From contig NZ_CP134227.1 in the NCBI RefSeq assembly GCF_031656915.1, positions 1,488,001-1,552,000 of the forward strand: DNA of 64,000 bases, read 5' to 3'. Positions within the stretch are counted from its first letter, which is position 1, and every line of letters begins with the position of its first letter. The position numbers and the translations under genes are program-made. Below, in pieces: positions 1 to 7,816 of this stretch. Source of the DNA: Nocardioides marmorisolisilvae (GTDB taxonomy: Bacteria > Actinomycetota > Actinomycetes > Propionibacteriales > Nocardioidaceae). Below the pieces are notes generated by a model. The model was given only the letters and a program-made list of their open reading frames with translations. It was not told the origin of the DNA and ran no database searches.

Positions 1-3000
1 TCGTGGTCAGGTCGCCGTCGGTGACCACCCGGTCGAGCAGGATCTTGATGTTCACCTCGTGGTCGGAGGTGTCCACGCCGGCGGAGTTGTCGATGAAGTC
101 GGTGTTCAGCCGCCCGCCGTGGCCGCCGCAGCCTTGCTGGGCGTACTCGATGCGACCCCGTTGGGTGAAGCCGAGATTGCCGCCCTCCCCCACACAGCGC
201 GCGCGCAGCTCACCGCCGTCGACGCGGATCGCGTCGTTGGCCTTGTCGCCGGCGTCTGCGTGACTCTCGCTGGTCGCCTTGACGTAGGTGCCGATCCCAC
301 CGTTCCACAGCAGGTCGACGGGTGCGAGCAGGATGGCACGCATCAGCTCCGCCGGCGTCAGCTTCGCCTGGTCGACGCCCAGGGCCGCCCGGACCTGCTG
401 GCTCAGCGGGATCGACTTCGCACTCCTGGGGAAGACGCCGCCGCCCTCGGAGATCAGCGAGGTGTCGTAGTCCTTCCACGACGAGCGGGGCATCTCGAAG
501 AGCCGGCGCCGCTCGGCGTACGACGTCGCCGGGTCCGGATCGGGGTCCAGGAAGATGTCGCGGTGGTCGAAGGCCGCGACCAGGCGGGTGTGCTCCGAGC
601 AGAGCATCCCGTTGCCGAACACGTCGCCGGACATGTCGCCGATGCCGACACAGGTGAAGTCCTCGCTCTGACAGTCCACGCCCATCTCGCGGAAGTGCCG
701 CTGCACCGACACCCACGCTCCCCGGGCGGTGATGCCCATCGCCTTGTGGTCGTAGCCGACCGAGCCACCCGAGGCGAAGGCGTCGCCGAGCCAGTAGCCG
801 TAGTCGGCGGAGACCTGGTTGGCGATGTCGCTGAAGGTCGCGGTGCCCTTGTCCGCGGCCACCACCAGGTAGGTGTCGTCCCCGTCGTGGCGCACCACAC
901 CCGACGGAGGTACGACGCTGCGGCCGTCCGGACCCGCGACCAGGTTGTCGGTGAGGTCGAGCAGTCCACAGATGAACGTCTTGTAGCAGGCGATGCCCTC
1001 CGCCAGCCAGGCGTCACGATCCACCGCCGGGTCGGGCAGCTGCTTGGGGAAGAAACCACCCTTGGAGCCGACCGGGACGATCACGGTGTTCTTCACCATC
1101 TGTGCCTTGACCAGGCCGAGCACCTCGGTGCGGAAGTCGTCGCGGCGATCGGACCAGCGCAGGCCGCCTCGCGCGACTGCGCCGAAGCGCAGGTGGACGC
1201 CCTCGACCTTGGGCGAGTAGACGAAGATCTCGTACCTGGGCCGAGGCTCGGGGAGGTAGCCGATGTCGGCAGGCTCCAGCTTCAGCGAGAGGTAGTCGTG
1301 CTGGCGCCCGTCGCGATCTCGCTGGAAGAAGTTCGTCCGCAGAGTGGCCTTGATCGAGACCAGGTAGGAGCGCAGGATGCGGTCCTGGTCGAGGCTGGCC
1401 ACGTCGTCGAGGGCACGCAGCAGCCGTTCCTCGATCTCGGCGCACTTGGCCACCCTGGCCTCACCGTCGGCGGCGAGGTCGCCGTTGCGGCCGGGGTTGA
1501 AGCGGGCCTCGAACAGCTGGATCAGCAGCCGGGTGATGTCGACGTTGAGCCGCAGCGCGCCCTCGATGTAGTCCTGGGCGAACGGCGTGCCGCCCTGGCG
1601 CATGTACTTCGCGTAGGCGCGGAGCACGGTGGCCTGGCGCCAGGTCAGCCCCGCGGCCAGCACGAGCGCGTTGAATCCGTCGCTCTCGTTGCCGCCGTCC
1701 CAGACCGCCTTGACGGTGTCGGCGAACAACGCCCTGGCGTCCTCGGGCAGCGGGCCCCCATACCGGAGCCCGAAGTCATAGATCCAGGACTCCCGGTCCA
1801 GTCCCTCCAGGTGGTAGGGCCGCTCGTCGACGACCTCGACCCCCATCGTGGACAGCACCGGCAGCACGTCGGAGAGGGACAGCGCCGGCCCGACTCGGAA
1901 GATCTTCAGTCGGGCCTCGCCGTCCTTGCCGTCGAGGCGCTCGTGCAGTGCGAGCGCCAGCCCGTCGTCGCCCTCGATCGCCTCGAGCCGGGCCAGGTCG
2001 GCGGCACCGGCGGCCGCGGGGTAGTCCTCCTTGTAGGCCTCGGGGAAGGAGTCGGCGTACTTGCGGGCCAGCCGGCTGCCCTGCTCCTCGCCGTGCTCGG
2101 CAAGCACCGCGCTGACCAGGTCGTCGCGCCACGATCGGGCGGCGGCGGCACATCGACGCTCGAGGTCCGCGATGTCGGCGTCGGCCAGCTGGTCGCCCTT
2201 CGGCGGCCGTACGACGAAGTGCAGCCGGGCCGCGAAGGCCTCGCCCACGTGGGCGGTGTACTCGATGGACTCGCCGTGCAGCTGGTCCTTGAGGATCGCC
2301 GCGATCCGCTCCCGGACGGCGGTGTTGTAGCGCTCCCGAGGCAGGTAGACCAGACAGGAGAGATAGCGGCCGTAGACGTCTCGGCGGACGAAGAGCTTCA
2401 GCTGGCGCCGCTCCCGGGTGTGCACCACCTGGCCGGCGATCGGCACCAGGTCGTCGACGGAGGTCTGGAAGAGCTCGTCGCGAGGGTAGGTCTCGAGCAC
2501 GTCCATCAGGGCCTTGCCCGCATGGCTCATCGGCTCGAAGCCGGAGGCATCGAGGACCGCGCGCGCCTTCTCGCGCAGCATCGGGATCCGGGTGACCGAC
2601 TCGGTGTAGGCGGCCGAGGAGAACAGCCCGAGGAACCGCTGCTCGCCGGCCACCTCACCGTCGGCGTCGAACGTCTTCACGCTGATGTAGTCGAGGTGGA
2701 CCGGCCGATGCACGGTCGCGGTCGAGTTGGCCTTCGCCAGCACCAGCAGAGTCTTCTCGCGAGCCTTCTCCGCGACCAGCGGCGGGAGCACGCCCGGCCC
2801 CTCCGGATCGGAACGCAGGATCCCGAAGCCGGTGCCCGGGACGGCAATGAGCACTTCGTCCCCCCCTCGCCGCTCGAGGCGGTACTCCCGGTAGCCCAGG
2901 AAGGTGAAGTGGTTGTCGGCCACCCAACGCAGCAGCGCGGTCCCCTGCTCGACCTCGTGGGCGGGCAGGGGCGGCGGGTCCTCCTCGAGCTGGCCGACGA

Positions 3001-3613
3001 TCCGCTCCATCTGTGCACGCATCTTCGGCCAGTCCTCGACCGCCTCGCGGACATCGGTGAGGACCTTCTCGAGCACCTGCCGGATCGCGTCTACCTCCTC
3101 GGCCGGGACGCGGTCGATCTCGATGTGCATCCAGGACTCCCGCTCGAGATCGTGCGCGGACGTCTCCGCCCGGTCGTCGAGCACCTCCTGGAGGGCGCCG
3201 GTGAGGTCTCGTCGTACGACGAACTGGGGGTGCACCACGAGGTGGACGTCGTGCTGCCCCTGGTCGAGCGCCATCGACACCGAGTCGACCAGGAAGGGCA
3301 TGTCGTCGGTGACCACCTCGACGACGGTGTGCCCCTGGGCCGTCCACCCGTGCTCGGGAACGGTGGGGGTGAACACCCGCACCAACGCGGTGCCCTGGGG
3401 TCGACTGGCCGCCGTCCGGAGGTGGTGCAGCACGACGCCGAAGAGGTCGTCCTCGGTGCGGTCGAGCAGGTCCTCCGGGGCGACGTGCCGGTAGTAGCCG
3501 CGCACCAGGTCGGCGAGGTTCACGCCCTTCGGCGCGGTGCCGGCGCGCCCCTGCGCCAGGTCGCACAGCCTACCGAGGAGTTCTGACTTGCCCGTGTCCA
3601 GCGAGTTGCCCAC
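1..3613 (-). CDS. gdh: NAD-specific glutamate dehydrogenase, large type (3' end outside window)
   Basis: Oxidative deamination of glutamate to 2-oxoglutarate with NAD in the cytoplasm; this is the large (~1,600 aa) GDH family. The 1,204 residues visible include the long regulatory N-terminal half and the start of the catalytic half, with the substrate-binding loop VPVGSKGGFF at about residues 845-855 and the conserved run GGLRWSDRRDDFRTE just before it. The frame reads off position 1, so roughly the last quarter is missing from the window, not from the gene. I chose the GTG at 3613 (protein begins MGNSLDTGKSELL), since no in-frame ATG lies near and the family N-terminus fits. An antisense open frame covers nearly all of it and is a GC-bias shadow. 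A 14-bp palindrome lies about 60 bp upstream. Confidence 0.93.
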   Translation of the reverse strand, partial: MGNSLDTGKSELLGRLCDLAQGRAGTAPKGVNLADLVRGYYRHVAPEDLLDRTEDDLFGVVLHHLRTAASRPQGTALVRVFTPTVPEHGWTAQGHTVVEVVTDDMPFLVDSVSMALDQGQHDVHLVVHPQFVVRRDLTGALQEVLDDRAETSAHDLERESWMHIEIDRVPAEEVDAIRQVLEKVLTDVREAVEDWPKMRAQMERIVGQLEEDPPPLPAHEVEQGTALLRWVADNHFTFLGYREYRLERRGGDEVLIAVPGTGFGILRSDPEGPGVLPPLVAEKAREKTLLVLAKANSTATVHRPVHLDYISVKTFDADGEVAGEQRFLGLFSSAAYTESVTRIPMLREKARAVLDASGFEPMSHAGKALMDVLETYPRDELFQTSVDDLVPIAGQVVHTRERRQLKLFVRRDVYGRYLSCLVYLPRERYNTAVRERIAAILKDQLHGESIEYTAHVGEAFAARLHFVVRPPKGDQLADADIADLERRCAAAARSWRDDLVSAVLAEHGEEQGSRLARKYADSFPEAYKEDYPAAAGAADLARLEAIEGDDGLALALHERLDGKDGEARLKIFRVGPALSLSDVLPVLSTMGVEVVDERPYHLEGLDRESWIYDFGLRYGGPLPEDARALFADTVKAVWDGGNESDGFNALVLAAGLTWRQATVLRAYAKYMRQGGTPFAQDYIEGALRLNVDITRLLIQLFEARFNPGRNGDLAADGEARVAKCAEIEERLLRALDDVASLDQDRILRSYLVSIKATLRTNFFQRDRDGRQHDYLSLKLEPADIGYLPEPRPRYEIFVYSPKVEGVHLRFGAVARGGLRWSDRRDDFRTEVLGLVKAQMVKNTVIVPVGSKGGFFPKQLPDPAVDRDAWLAEGIACYKTFICGLLDLTDNLVAGPDGRSVVPPSGVVRHDGDDTYLVVAADKGTATFSDIANQVSADYGYWLGDAFASGGSVGYDHKAMGITARGAWVSVQRHFREMGVDCQSEDFTCVGIGDMSGDVFGNGMLCSEHTRLVAAFDHRDIFLDPDPDPATSYAERRRLFEMPRSSWKDYDTSLISEGGGVFPRSAKSIPLSQQVRAALGVDQAKLTPAELMRAILLAPVDLLWNGGIGTYVKATSESHADAGDKANDAIRVDGGELRARCVGEGGNLGFTQRGRIEYAQQGCGGHGGRLNTDFIDNSAGVDTSDHEVNIKILLDRVVTDGDLTT

Positions 3614-3671
3614 AACTCCGACACTAGACCGGTGGGCGCCGCCGGACACCTCAGGCCCCACAGTGTTTCAG

Positions 3672-3685
3672 TCTCGGATCCGAGA
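3672..3685. promoter_or_regulatory. 14-bp perfect palindrome upstream of gdh
   Basis: TCTCGGATCCGAGA is a perfect inverted repeat without spacer. It lies in the 97-bp gap between the end of the dioxygenase gene and the start of gdh, both on the minus strand, and is flanked on each side by TGAAAC on that strand. The position, about 59 bp upstream of the gdh start, suits an operator for a dimeric repressor; it could also be a weak terminator stem of the upstream gene, though no T-run follows. Function is inferred. Confidence 0.4.
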
Positions 3686-3710
3686 TGGTTTCATCGTGCG
3701 GTCGGGCGAC

Positions 3711-4559
3711 TCACAGCACGGACCGCAGCTCCCACAACAAGGGGTAGTAGCGAAGGTCGAGCCGGGTGCGCAGGTACGCCGCCCCGGTCGACCCGCCGGT
3801 GCCGGTGCGAGCCCCGATCATCCGCTCCACCATCACCACGTGCCGAGCCCGCCAGGCTGCGGCGAGCTCGTCGTGCTGGAGGAGTCCCTCGGCCAGTCCC
3901 CAGATGTCGGCGTACGACGAGCGGTCGTGCGCGACGGTGCGCAGCGACCGGGTCATCGCCTCGTCCGAGGACGTGTCCAGACCTGCCGCGTCCAGCACAT
4001 GCACGAAGCCGTCCCACAGGGTCGGCTCGGCGAGCCGCTGCTCGAGACGGGCCGCCTCCTCGGGCGTCAGACCTCGGAACCGCTTGACGAACGCGGGGTC
4101 CTTGGCCCCCGAGAGGAACTCCAGCTCGCGGAACTGCACCGACTGGAAGCCGCTGGCAGGGGCGAGCCGCTGGCGGAACTCGAGGAAGTCCTGAGGCGTC
4201 ATCGTCTCCAGGACGTCGATCTGCTGGATCAGGACCCGCTCGATCACGTGCATCCGGGTCAGCAGGTGTCGGCACAGCCAGAGCCCACCGGCTGATCCGC
4301 TGCGCGGTCCGACGTTGCGCTCATCGCTCGCGGGCTCGGTGGAGATGAGGGCGTCGCGGACAGCGACCGCCTCGTGGAGCAGTTGCTGGAACCACAGCTC
4401 GTAGACCTGGTGGATGGTGATGAACAGCAGCTCGTCGTGGGCCGGCGGGTCCGACTCCAGGTGCTGGGCGTCGAGCAGCTCCGGCAGCCGCAGATAGCTG
4501 CCGTAGGTCAACCGCGCACCCTCCTCGCCGAAGTGCGCGTCATCCACCGGTGCCGTCAT
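3711..4559 (-). CDS. kynA: Tryptophan 2,3-dioxygenase
   Basis: Heme enzyme opening the indole ring of L-tryptophan to N-formylkynurenine, first step of the kynurenine route; cytoplasmic tetramer. The 282-aa length is typical of bacterial TDO. Active-site segment FITIHQVYELWF has the conserved His at residue 50, and the heme-ligand segment RHVVMVERMIGARTGTGG puts the axial His at 240, as in the Xanthomonas enzyme. The ATG at 4559 starts MTAPVDDAHF and agrees with family N-termini; the same frame is open upstream to 4976 but that stretch is antisense to the DUF2505 gene and has no family similarity. No other kynurenine-pathway gene is nearby, so it may act in tryptophan catabolism or feed a pathway encoded elsewhere. 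It precedes gdh on the same strand with a 97-bp gap. Confidence 0.93.
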   Translation of the reverse strand: MTAPVDDAHFGEEGARLTYGSYLRLPELLDAQHLESDPPAHDELLFITIHQVYELWFQQLLHEAVAVRDALISTEPASDERNVGPRSGSAGGLWLCRHLLTRMHVIERVLIQQIDVLETMTPQDFLEFRQRLAPASGFQSVQFRELEFLSGAKDPAFVKRFRGLTPEEAARLEQRLAEPTLWDGFVHVLDAAGLDTSSDEAMTRSLRTVAHDRSSYADIWGLAEGLLQHDELAAAWRARHVVMVERMIGARTGTGGSTGAAYLRTRLDLRYYPLLWELRSVL

Positions 4560-4676
4560 GGGCCCAACGTAGCCGAGGCTCGACCGGGTCAGGCTCTGCC
4601 GCTCCCGCGGGGCGGCAGACGGCGAATGGGGAGACATGGCTAGGCGAACGCCCCGGTGTCCACCATGATGTGCCCC

Positions 4677-5159
4677 ATGAGACTGCGCCAGGAGCTGACC
4701 TATGACAGCCCCGTCGACCAGGTCTTCGCCATGGTCACCGACCCCGCCTTCTGGGACGAGGTGGCCGACGCGACGGGCGCCCTCTCCAGCACGTCGACAG
4801 TCGAGGAGAGCGCAAGCGGCACCGTGGTGGTGGTCGTCGACCAGCAGCAGGAGGTGACCGGCGTCCCCGCGTTCGCGAAGAAGTTCGTCGGCGACTCCAC
4901 ACGGTCGATCAAACGGCAGGCCTGGGATGGTCACCGGAGCACCTTCGAGGTGGAGACCCCCGGAAAGCCGACGCACATCATCGGCACCGCCGCGCTGACC
5001 GTCACCGACGGCGGCACCCTGCTCACCTACGACCTCGAGGTCAAGGCGAGCGTCCCCCTGGTCGGTGGCAGGCTCGAGAAGCTCGTCGTCGACCTCACCA
5101 CGGACGGATTCGACAAGGAGCAGGCTGTGGGCACGGCCTGGCTGAGAGGAAACCGATGA
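4677..5159 (+). CDS. DUF2505 domain protein (copy 1)
   Basis: Small soluble protein of the DUF2505 family (160 aa from the ATG at 4677), probably an SRPBCC-like lipid- or ligand-binding fold; no reaction is known. It shares with the next gene the segments VPAFAKKFVG, PGKP and VPLVGGRLEKLV, so the two are tandem paralogues. Start choice: the frame also offers GTG 4656 and ATG 4665/4668, but alignment with the second copy (MRLRQELTYD against MKQLRHDMRYD) favours 4677. No clear Shine-Dalgarno precedes any of them, which fits a leaderless or short-leader transcript. The stop overlaps the start of copy 2 by ATGA. Confidence 0.85.
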   Translation: MRLRQELTYDSPVDQVFAMVTDPAFWDEVADATGALSSTSTVEESASGTVVVVVDQQQEVTGVPAFAKKFVGDSTRSIKRQAWDGHRSTFEVETPGKPTHIIGTAALTVTDGGTLLTYDLEVKASVPLVGGRLEKLVVDLTTDGFDKEQAVGTAWLRGNR

Positions 5160-5641
5160 AGCAACTGCGCCACGACATGCGGTACGACGGAGCCACGACC
5201 GAGCAGGTCTACACCATGCTCGCGAACCCGGACTTCCGCGAGAAGGTGTGCGACTTCCAGCGCTTCCCGAAGCGGACGGTGACCATCACGCCGTCCGACA
5301 CCGGCATGGCGGTGCGGATCGACCAGTTCCGTCCCGCCGACGAGGTGCCGTCGTTCGCCAAGAAGTTCGTCGGTGCCGAGATCAACATCGTGCAGGAGGA
5401 GCAGTGGAGCTCTCACACCTCCGCCGACCTCACCGTGGCCATCCCGGGCAAGCCGGGTGACATGTCCGGCACCGTCTCCCTCGCCGAGAGCGACGGCGGC
5501 ACCACGGAGACGGTCTCAGTCGACATCAAGGTGAACATCCCGCTGGTCGGCGGCAAGATCGAGGACCTGATCAGCGGGCTGCTGCTCAGGGCGCTCAAGG
5601 CCGAGAACAAGGTCGGCCGCGACTGGCTGGCCCAGGCCTGA
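5156..5641 (+). CDS. DUF2505 domain protein (copy 2)
   Basis: Second DUF2505 protein, 161 aa, translationally coupled to copy 1 through ATGA at 5156-5159. It retains VPSFAKKFVG, PGKPGDMSG and IPLVGGKIEDLISG, the family's most conserved pieces. SRPBCC-like proteins usually form a cavity under a long C-terminal helix; here the C-terminal stretch LISGLLLRALKAENKVGRDW fits that helix. Function unknown. Its last 126 bp lie opposite the 3' half of a converging small gene (5516-5800), an unusually long tail-to-tail overlap. Confidence 0.85.
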   Translation: MKQLRHDMRYDGATTEQVYTMLANPDFREKVCDFQRFPKRTVTITPSDTGMAVRIDQFRPADEVPSFAKKFVGAEINIVQEEQWSSHTSADLTVAIPGKPGDMSGTVSLAESDGGTTETVSVDIKVNIPLVGGKIEDLISGLLLRALKAENKVGRDWLAQA

Positions 5642-5800
5642 ACGGCCAAGGTCACCGTCGTCGGACCGGCGCCGAGTGACCCAGACCGTCACCGCGAGCA
5701 GCACGAACGGCCCGAAGGCGAGCAGATAGACCAGGGCGTGCTCGTAGGGGTGCAGCGTGCCCAGATGCCAGGCCGGGACGCCGACGACGAGGCGAGTCAT
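5516..5800 (-). CDS. Small single-pass membrane protein coupled to pruA
   Basis: Reading frame of 94 codons beginning ATG ACT CGC, where ATGA is shared with the stop of the P5C dehydrogenase gene, so translation is probably coupled to it. Residues about 18-45 (EHALVYLLAFGPFVLLAVTV, followed by WVTRRR) form one convincing transmembrane helix with a basic inner end. The last 42 codons or so run antisense inside the DUF2505 copy 2 gene and look like shadow sequence, so the functional part may be the first 50 residues. I do not know a function. A partner of proline/glutamate metabolism at the membrane is only a guess from the coupling. Convergent overlap with the neighbouring gene is noted as a finding. 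Confidence 0.6.
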   Translation of the reverse strand: MTRLVVGVPAWHLGTLHPYEHALVYLLAFGPFVLLAVTVWVTRRRSDDGDLGRSGLGQPVAADLVLGLERPEQQPADQVLDLAADQRDVHLDVD

Positions 5801-7434
5801 CCCTCCGTTGCCATGTGCGGGTAGCGGTGGTCCGTCGGCGGGTCGAAGGTCTCCTTGATCGACCGCGGTGAGGTCCAACGCATCAGGTTGGCCATCGATC
5901 CCGCCTTGTCGTTGGTCCCCGAGGCGCGCGCGCCACCGAAGGGCTGCTGCCCGACGACGGCGCCCGTGGGCTTGTCGTTGACGTAGAAGTTGCCCGCCGC
6001 GAAGCGGAGCGCCTCCTGGGTCCAGGCGATCGCCGCGCGGTCCTGGGCGATCACCGCCCCGGTCAGGGCGTACCTCGCCACCGACTCGAGCTGGCCGACC
6101 ACCTTCTCGTAGCGGTCGTCGTCGTAGACGTGCAGGCCCAGGATCGGCCCGAAGTACTCCTCGGTGAAGATCGCGTCCGCTGGGTCACGGGACTCAACGA
6201 TGGTCGGCCGCACGAACCAGCCCACCGAGCCGTCGGTCTGGCCGCCCACGAGGACCTTGAGCTTGTCGGAGCGACGCGCCCGGTTGATCGCCCGGCGATG
6301 CTTGTCGAAGGCCCGCTCGTCGATGACAGCGCCCATGAAGTGGGAGAAGTCGGTGACGTTGCCCATCGACAGCGACTCCGTCTCGGCGAGCAGCGAGTCC
6401 TTGAGCTTCTTCCACACCGAGCGCGGCACGTAGGCCCGGGACGCGGCCGAGCACTTCTGCCCCTGGTACTCGAACGCCCCCCGCAGCAGCGCCACCCGGA
6501 GCACGTCGACGTCCGCCGAGGGATGGGCCACCACGAAGTCCTTGCCGCCGGTCTCCCCCACGATGCGCGGGTAGGACCGGTAGCCGGCGATGTTCGCGCC
6601 GACCTCGCGCCACAGGTGCTGGAAGGTGGCAGTCGAGCCGGTGAAGTGGATGCCGGCCAGGTCCGGATGGGCCAGCAGCACCTCGGAGACCGCGAGCCCG
6701 TCGCCGGGCAGCATGTTGATCACACCCGGCGGCAGCCCCGCCTCCTCCAGCAGCTGCATGGTGAAGTGCGCCGCGAGCTGCTGGGTCGGCGACGGCTTCC
6801 AGATCACCGTGTTGCCCATCAAGGCCGGCGCGGTCGGCAGGTTGCCGGCGATGGCAGTGAAGTTGAACGGCGTGATCGCGTAGACGAATCCCTCCAGCGG
6901 ACGGTGGTCGCTGCGGTTCCATACCCCGCGTGCGTTCGCGATCGGCTGCTCTGCCAGCACCTGACGACCGAACGCGACGTTGAACCGCCAGAAGTCGATC
7001 AGCTCGCAGGCGGCGTCGATCTCGGCCTGCCACACTGTCTTGGACTGGCCCAGCATCGTCGCGGCGTTGAGTCGGGCACGCCACGGACCGGCGAGCAGGT
7101 CGGCCGCCTTGAGGAAGATCGCCGCCCGATCGTCGTACGACATCGCCCGCCAGGCCGGCGCCGCCTTCGCCGCCGCGCGGCAGGCGGCCTCCGCATCCGC
7201 CCGGGTCGCGTGCTTGAGCACGCCGAGCACCGAGGCGTGGTCGTGAGGCTGGGTCACCGCCAGCTCGGCCCCGCCGCCCATCCGGCGGCGGCCGCCGATC
7301 GTGGCGGTCAGGTTGATCTGCCGGGAGGACAGTCGGCTGAGCTCCGCCGCCACCGCGGCCCGTTCGGGGCTGCCCGGCGCGTAGGAGAGGTTCGGCTCGT
7401 TGGTGGGAGCCGGCGGAAGGGTGATGGCGTCCAT
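5797..7434 (-). CDS. pruA: L-glutamate gamma-semialdehyde (P5C) dehydrogenase
   Basis: Oxidises glutamate-5-semialdehyde to glutamate with NAD, the second step of proline degradation; cytoplasmic aldehyde dehydrogenase superfamily. At 545 aa it is the monofunctional type, with no proline dehydrogenase domain. The general base is Glu294 in VGETGGKDFV and the catalytic Cys328 lies in GQKCSAASR; the PFNFTAIAGNLP segment (residues 189-200) is diagnostic of the P5CDH group. Start ATG 7434 (MDAITLPPAP) agrees with actinobacterial homologues; the longer open frame upstream is antisense to the DUF6912-like region. Its product glutamate is the substrate of the gdh at the left end. No proline dehydrogenase gene is visible in the window. 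Confidence 0.95.
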   Translation of the reverse strand: MDAITLPPAPTNEPNLSYAPGSPERAAVAAELSRLSSRQINLTATIGGRRRMGGGAELAVTQPHDHASVLGVLKHATRADAEAACRAAAKAAPAWRAMSYDDRAAIFLKAADLLAGPWRARLNAATMLGQSKTVWQAEIDAACELIDFWRFNVAFGRQVLAEQPIANARGVWNRSDHRPLEGFVYAITPFNFTAIAGNLPTAPALMGNTVIWKPSPTQQLAAHFTMQLLEEAGLPPGVINMLPGDGLAVSEVLLAHPDLAGIHFTGSTATFQHLWREVGANIAGYRSYPRIVGETGGKDFVVAHPSADVDVLRVALLRGAFEYQGQKCSAASRAYVPRSVWKKLKDSLLAETESLSMGNVTDFSHFMGAVIDERAFDKHRRAINRARRSDKLKVLVGGQTDGSVGWFVRPTIVESRDPADAIFTEEYFGPILGLHVYDDDRYEKVVGQLESVARYALTGAVIAQDRAAIAWTQEALRFAAGNFYVNDKPTGAVVGQQPFGGARASGTNDKAGSMANLMRWTSPRSIKETFDPPTDHRYPHMATEG

Positions 7435-7492
7435 GCTGGCGATGTTGTCAGACAATCCCCGGACGTTCCACCCGGGCCGATCCCGGCGACGG

Positions 7493-7816
7493 TCAGGACG
7501 CCAACAGGGCCGGGATCTCCTGGGGTGCGTACCACGCCAGGTCGCCGTCGACCGTCGCCTGACCGGCCGGGTCCGCATGCACGGCGACCACCCGGTCGAA
7601 GGGCACGGCTGCGTCCGGGTCCGCGCACTCGGCGACGACCACCACACGTCGGGGCGCCCCCAGCTCCCGACTCGCGTCGGCCGCGGCCATCAGCGCGTCG
7701 TACTCGGTCTCCTCGTCCTCCTGCTCGGCCACGAACCGCTCCCCGCCCGCCGGGACGGCACCCGCGGCCGCCCACGTTGCGAGCTGCTCGAGGGAGGCGG
7801 CGACGTAGACCCTCAT
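7493..7816 (-). CDS. DUF6912-like small protein
   Basis: Cytoplasmic protein of 107 aa beginning MRVYVAASLEQLATW. It resembles an actinobacterial family I recall as DUF6912, whose members start MRVYVPATL and have a central acidic stretch, here EDEETEYDALMAAA. No catalytic motif is evident and function is unknown. ATGA (7813-7816) couples it to the acyltransferase gene just upstream, so both are probably made together. No signal peptide or membrane segment. Family name is from memory. Confidence 0.72.
   Translation of the reverse strand: MRVYVAASLEQLATWAAAGAVPAGGERFVAEQEDEETEYDALMAAADASRELGAPRRVVVVAECADPDAAVPFDRVVAVHADPAGQATVDGDLAWYAPQEIPALLAS

Noticed and set aside
59-3586. Long plus-strand open frame of 1,175 codons antisense to glutamate dehydrogenase
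   Set aside because: It mirrors the minus-strand gdh frame; its translation is low-complexity with no family motif, as expected from high third-position GC.
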